Shown here: positions 7,256 through 8,198 of the stretch, in pieces
Position numbering within the stretch: the first letter of the stretch is position 1
Layout of the letters: each line of letters opens with the position of its first letter
From: Lachnospiraceae bacterium UBA3332
GTDB taxonomy: Bacteria > Bacillota > Clostridia > Lachnospirales > Lachnospiraceae
DNA length: 8,198 nt
Direction: 5' to 3'
Assembly (NCBI GenBank): GCA_002361095.1
Contig: DERU01000095.1
Span: 945 to 9,142, forward strand
Notes under the pieces: model-generated
What the model saw: only the letters and a program-made list of their open reading frames with translations
Databases searched by the model: none
Told to the model about the DNA's origin: nothing
Translations under genes and position numbers: made by a program

Positions 7256-7748
7256 GAATGATGAATATTTCACCCCTGCTTATGCGGTATATCCGATCAT
7301 GGAGCGGCTGAAGGCCGGCGCTGTGGTCTGGTGTCCGTTCGATACGGCAGAAAGTGAGTTTGTCAAAGTCCTGTCCGGACACGGATTCCATGTCATTTAT
7401 GGGCATATCCACACCGGGCAGGATTTTTTTACGGCTGACGTGCCGGACTGTGATTATATCGTCAGCAACCCGCCTTACAGTTTAAAGGGGCAGGTGATCC
7501 GGCGGCTGTATGAGATCGGCAGGCCATTTGCCATGCTGCTGAATTTTCAGGGCATTTTTGACAGCAAAGAACGGTTCCGGATGTTTTATGAAAACCGGGT
7601 GGAAATGCTCTGGCTCAGCCCACGGGTGGAGTACACAGGAAAAGGAATGGAAAAAGCGAAACGGGTGCCATTCCAGAGTGGCTACCTGTGCAGCGGGATA
7701 TGTAAGAATCAGCTGGAATTTGCCTACTTAGACAGCCAGCGGACTTAA
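7230..7748 (+). CDS. Small NPPY methyltransferase-like protein with non-canonical start
   Basis: From ATA the product is 172 residues. It carries the motif KNDEYFTPAYAVYPI at residues 9-23, which I recall as the conserved N-terminus of a family of small phage/ICE adenine methyltransferase-like proteins; some databases call relatives tRNA (adenine-N6) methyltransferase or DNA methylase. CPFD (residues 35-38) sits where a glycine-rich AdoMet motif I would be expected. The catalytic-type NPPY is at 80-83 (bases 7467-7478) after DYIVS. The first ATG, at 7299, would delete the KNDEYFTPAYAVYPI segment and has no good ribosome binding site, so it is unlikely to be the true start. The gene overlaps the upstream methylase by 26 bases, and its stop lies only 15 bases before the radical SAM start. 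Substrate (DNA, tRNA or other RNA) is not known from sequence. Confidence 0.8.
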   Translation: MQIQHQFHKNDEYFTPAYAVYPIMERLKAGAVVWCPFDTAESEFVKVLSGHGFHVIYGHIHTGQDFFTADVPDCDYIVSNPPYSLKGQVIRRLYEIGRPFAMLLNFQGIFDSKERFRMFYENRVEMLWLSPRVEYTGKGMEKAKRVPFQSGYLCSGICKNQLEFAYLDSQRT

Positions 7749-7750
7749 AA

Positions 7751-7766
7751 AGGAGGGATCACACTG
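7751..7766 (+). promoter_or_regulatory. AGGAGGG with likely CTG start codon
   Basis: AGGAGGG (7751-7757) follows directly after the preceding stop TAA and is 6 bases from CTG (7764-7766), which opens the radical SAM frame (L/M-KIGLIDVDGH). No ATG, GTG or TTG occurs in frame between the upstream stop at 7746 and the GTG at 7785, which already lies within the conserved N-terminus. Confidence 0.65.
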
Positions 7767-8198
7767 AAAATAGGACTGATTGACGTGGACGGCCACCGAT
7801 GGCCAAACCTGTGCCTGATGAAGCTTTCCGCTTACCACAAGGCACGGGGCGATACTGTGGAATGGCACGACGGGCGCAGGCGGTATGACCTTGTATATAT
7901 GAGCCGCGTCTTTACGGACAGTTATTCCAAAGACTTTACCGGCAGGATCCGTGCCGACCAGATTATCCGGGGCGGCACAGGCTACGGGCTTTCTAACTGC
8001 CTGCCCGACGATGTGGAGCATACCTGCCCGGATTACGGGATATATCCGCAGTTTGCCGGGACTGCCTACGGCTTTTTGTCACGGGGCTGCCCCCGTGGGT
8101 GCGGTTTTTGTATCGTGGGGAAGAAGGAGGGGTTAAGGAGTGTAGCGGTGGCCGACCTTTCGGAGTTCTGGTGTGGGCAGAAGGAGATCAAGCTGCTG
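7764..8198 (+). CDS. Radical SAM protein of ICE type (3' end cut by window)
   Basis: The frame is open from the CTG to the window end, giving 145 residues and no stop. C109-PRG-C113-GF-C116 (bases 8088-8111) is the CxxxCxxC site that binds the 4Fe-4S cluster of radical SAM enzymes. It is preceded by TAYGFLSRG and followed by VADLSEFWCGQKEIKLL, matching my memory of a radical SAM family common in Clostridiales ICEs. The N-terminus KIGLIDVDGHRWPNL begins with a beta strand and resembles the start of a Rossmann-like B12-binding fold, though the classical B12 motif is not evident. The protein would cleave AdoMet reductively and perform a radical reaction on an unknown substrate. Tight packing behind two methyltransferase-type genes suggests shared expression and perhaps a shared substrate. 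The real start is probably CTG; substrate and product cannot be read from this part. Confidence 0.87.
   Translation, partial: MKIGLIDVDGHRWPNLCLMKLSAYHKARGDTVEWHDGRRRYDLVYMSRVFTDSYSKDFTGRIRADQIIRGGTGYGLSNCLPDDVEHTCPDYGIYPQFAGTAYGFLSRGCPRGCGFCIVGKKEGLRSVAVADLSEFWCGQKEIKLL

Noticed and set aside
7951..8136. 61-codon + strand frame near the window end
   Set aside because: It is out of frame with the radical SAM gene, whose conserved CxxxCxxC region covers the same bases.

Overview
The window reads as an internal slice of an integrative and conjugative element (ICE/CTn) from a gut-type Firmicute, most likely of the Lachnospiraceae or Oscillospiraceae. The grounds are protein resemblance recalled from the Clostridioides difficile CD1110-CD1108 type of transfer module, strong AGGAGG ribosome binding sites, and a fairly high G+C in the transfer genes (about 62-65 % in the 60-base lines I counted by hand). 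All genes lie on the + strand, are packed tightly and probably form one operon. No RNA gene, CRISPR array, insertion sequence or attachment site was seen.

Region 1 (2-6399) is the transfer apparatus. It starts inside a VirB4/CD1110-like conjugation ATPase with intact Walker A and B motifs. Next is a helical, coiled-coil protein of about 300 residues, probably DUF6674. It overlaps by ATGA with a 1095-residue membrane-anchored cell-wall hydrolase of the CD1108 type. The hydrolase has a long repeat-containing, charged N-terminal half, one membrane segment, an M23 endopeptidase domain and a C-terminal NlpC/P60 (C40) domain. The ATPase would energise the channel, and the hydrolase would open peptidoglycan for it.

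Region 2 (6400-6493) is a short non-coding gap holding only a small inverted repeat and tiny open frames.

Region 3 (6494-8198) is a cargo or maintenance block of three genes: a beta-class DNA methyltransferase (DPPY, FAGSGS), a small second methyltransferase-like protein (NPPY), and a radical SAM protein (CxxxCxxC) cut off by the window end. Its first gene is clearly lower in G+C (40-45 % in counted lines), which suggests a separate origin. The last two genes have conserved N-termini and good Shine-Dalgarno sequences but no ATG, GTG or TTG in position; they appear to begin at ATA (7230) and CTG (7764). Searches for standard starts would truncate the first and miss the second. The methyltransferase-radical SAM trio has no visible restriction partner. 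It is the part of the window whose biology is least explained.
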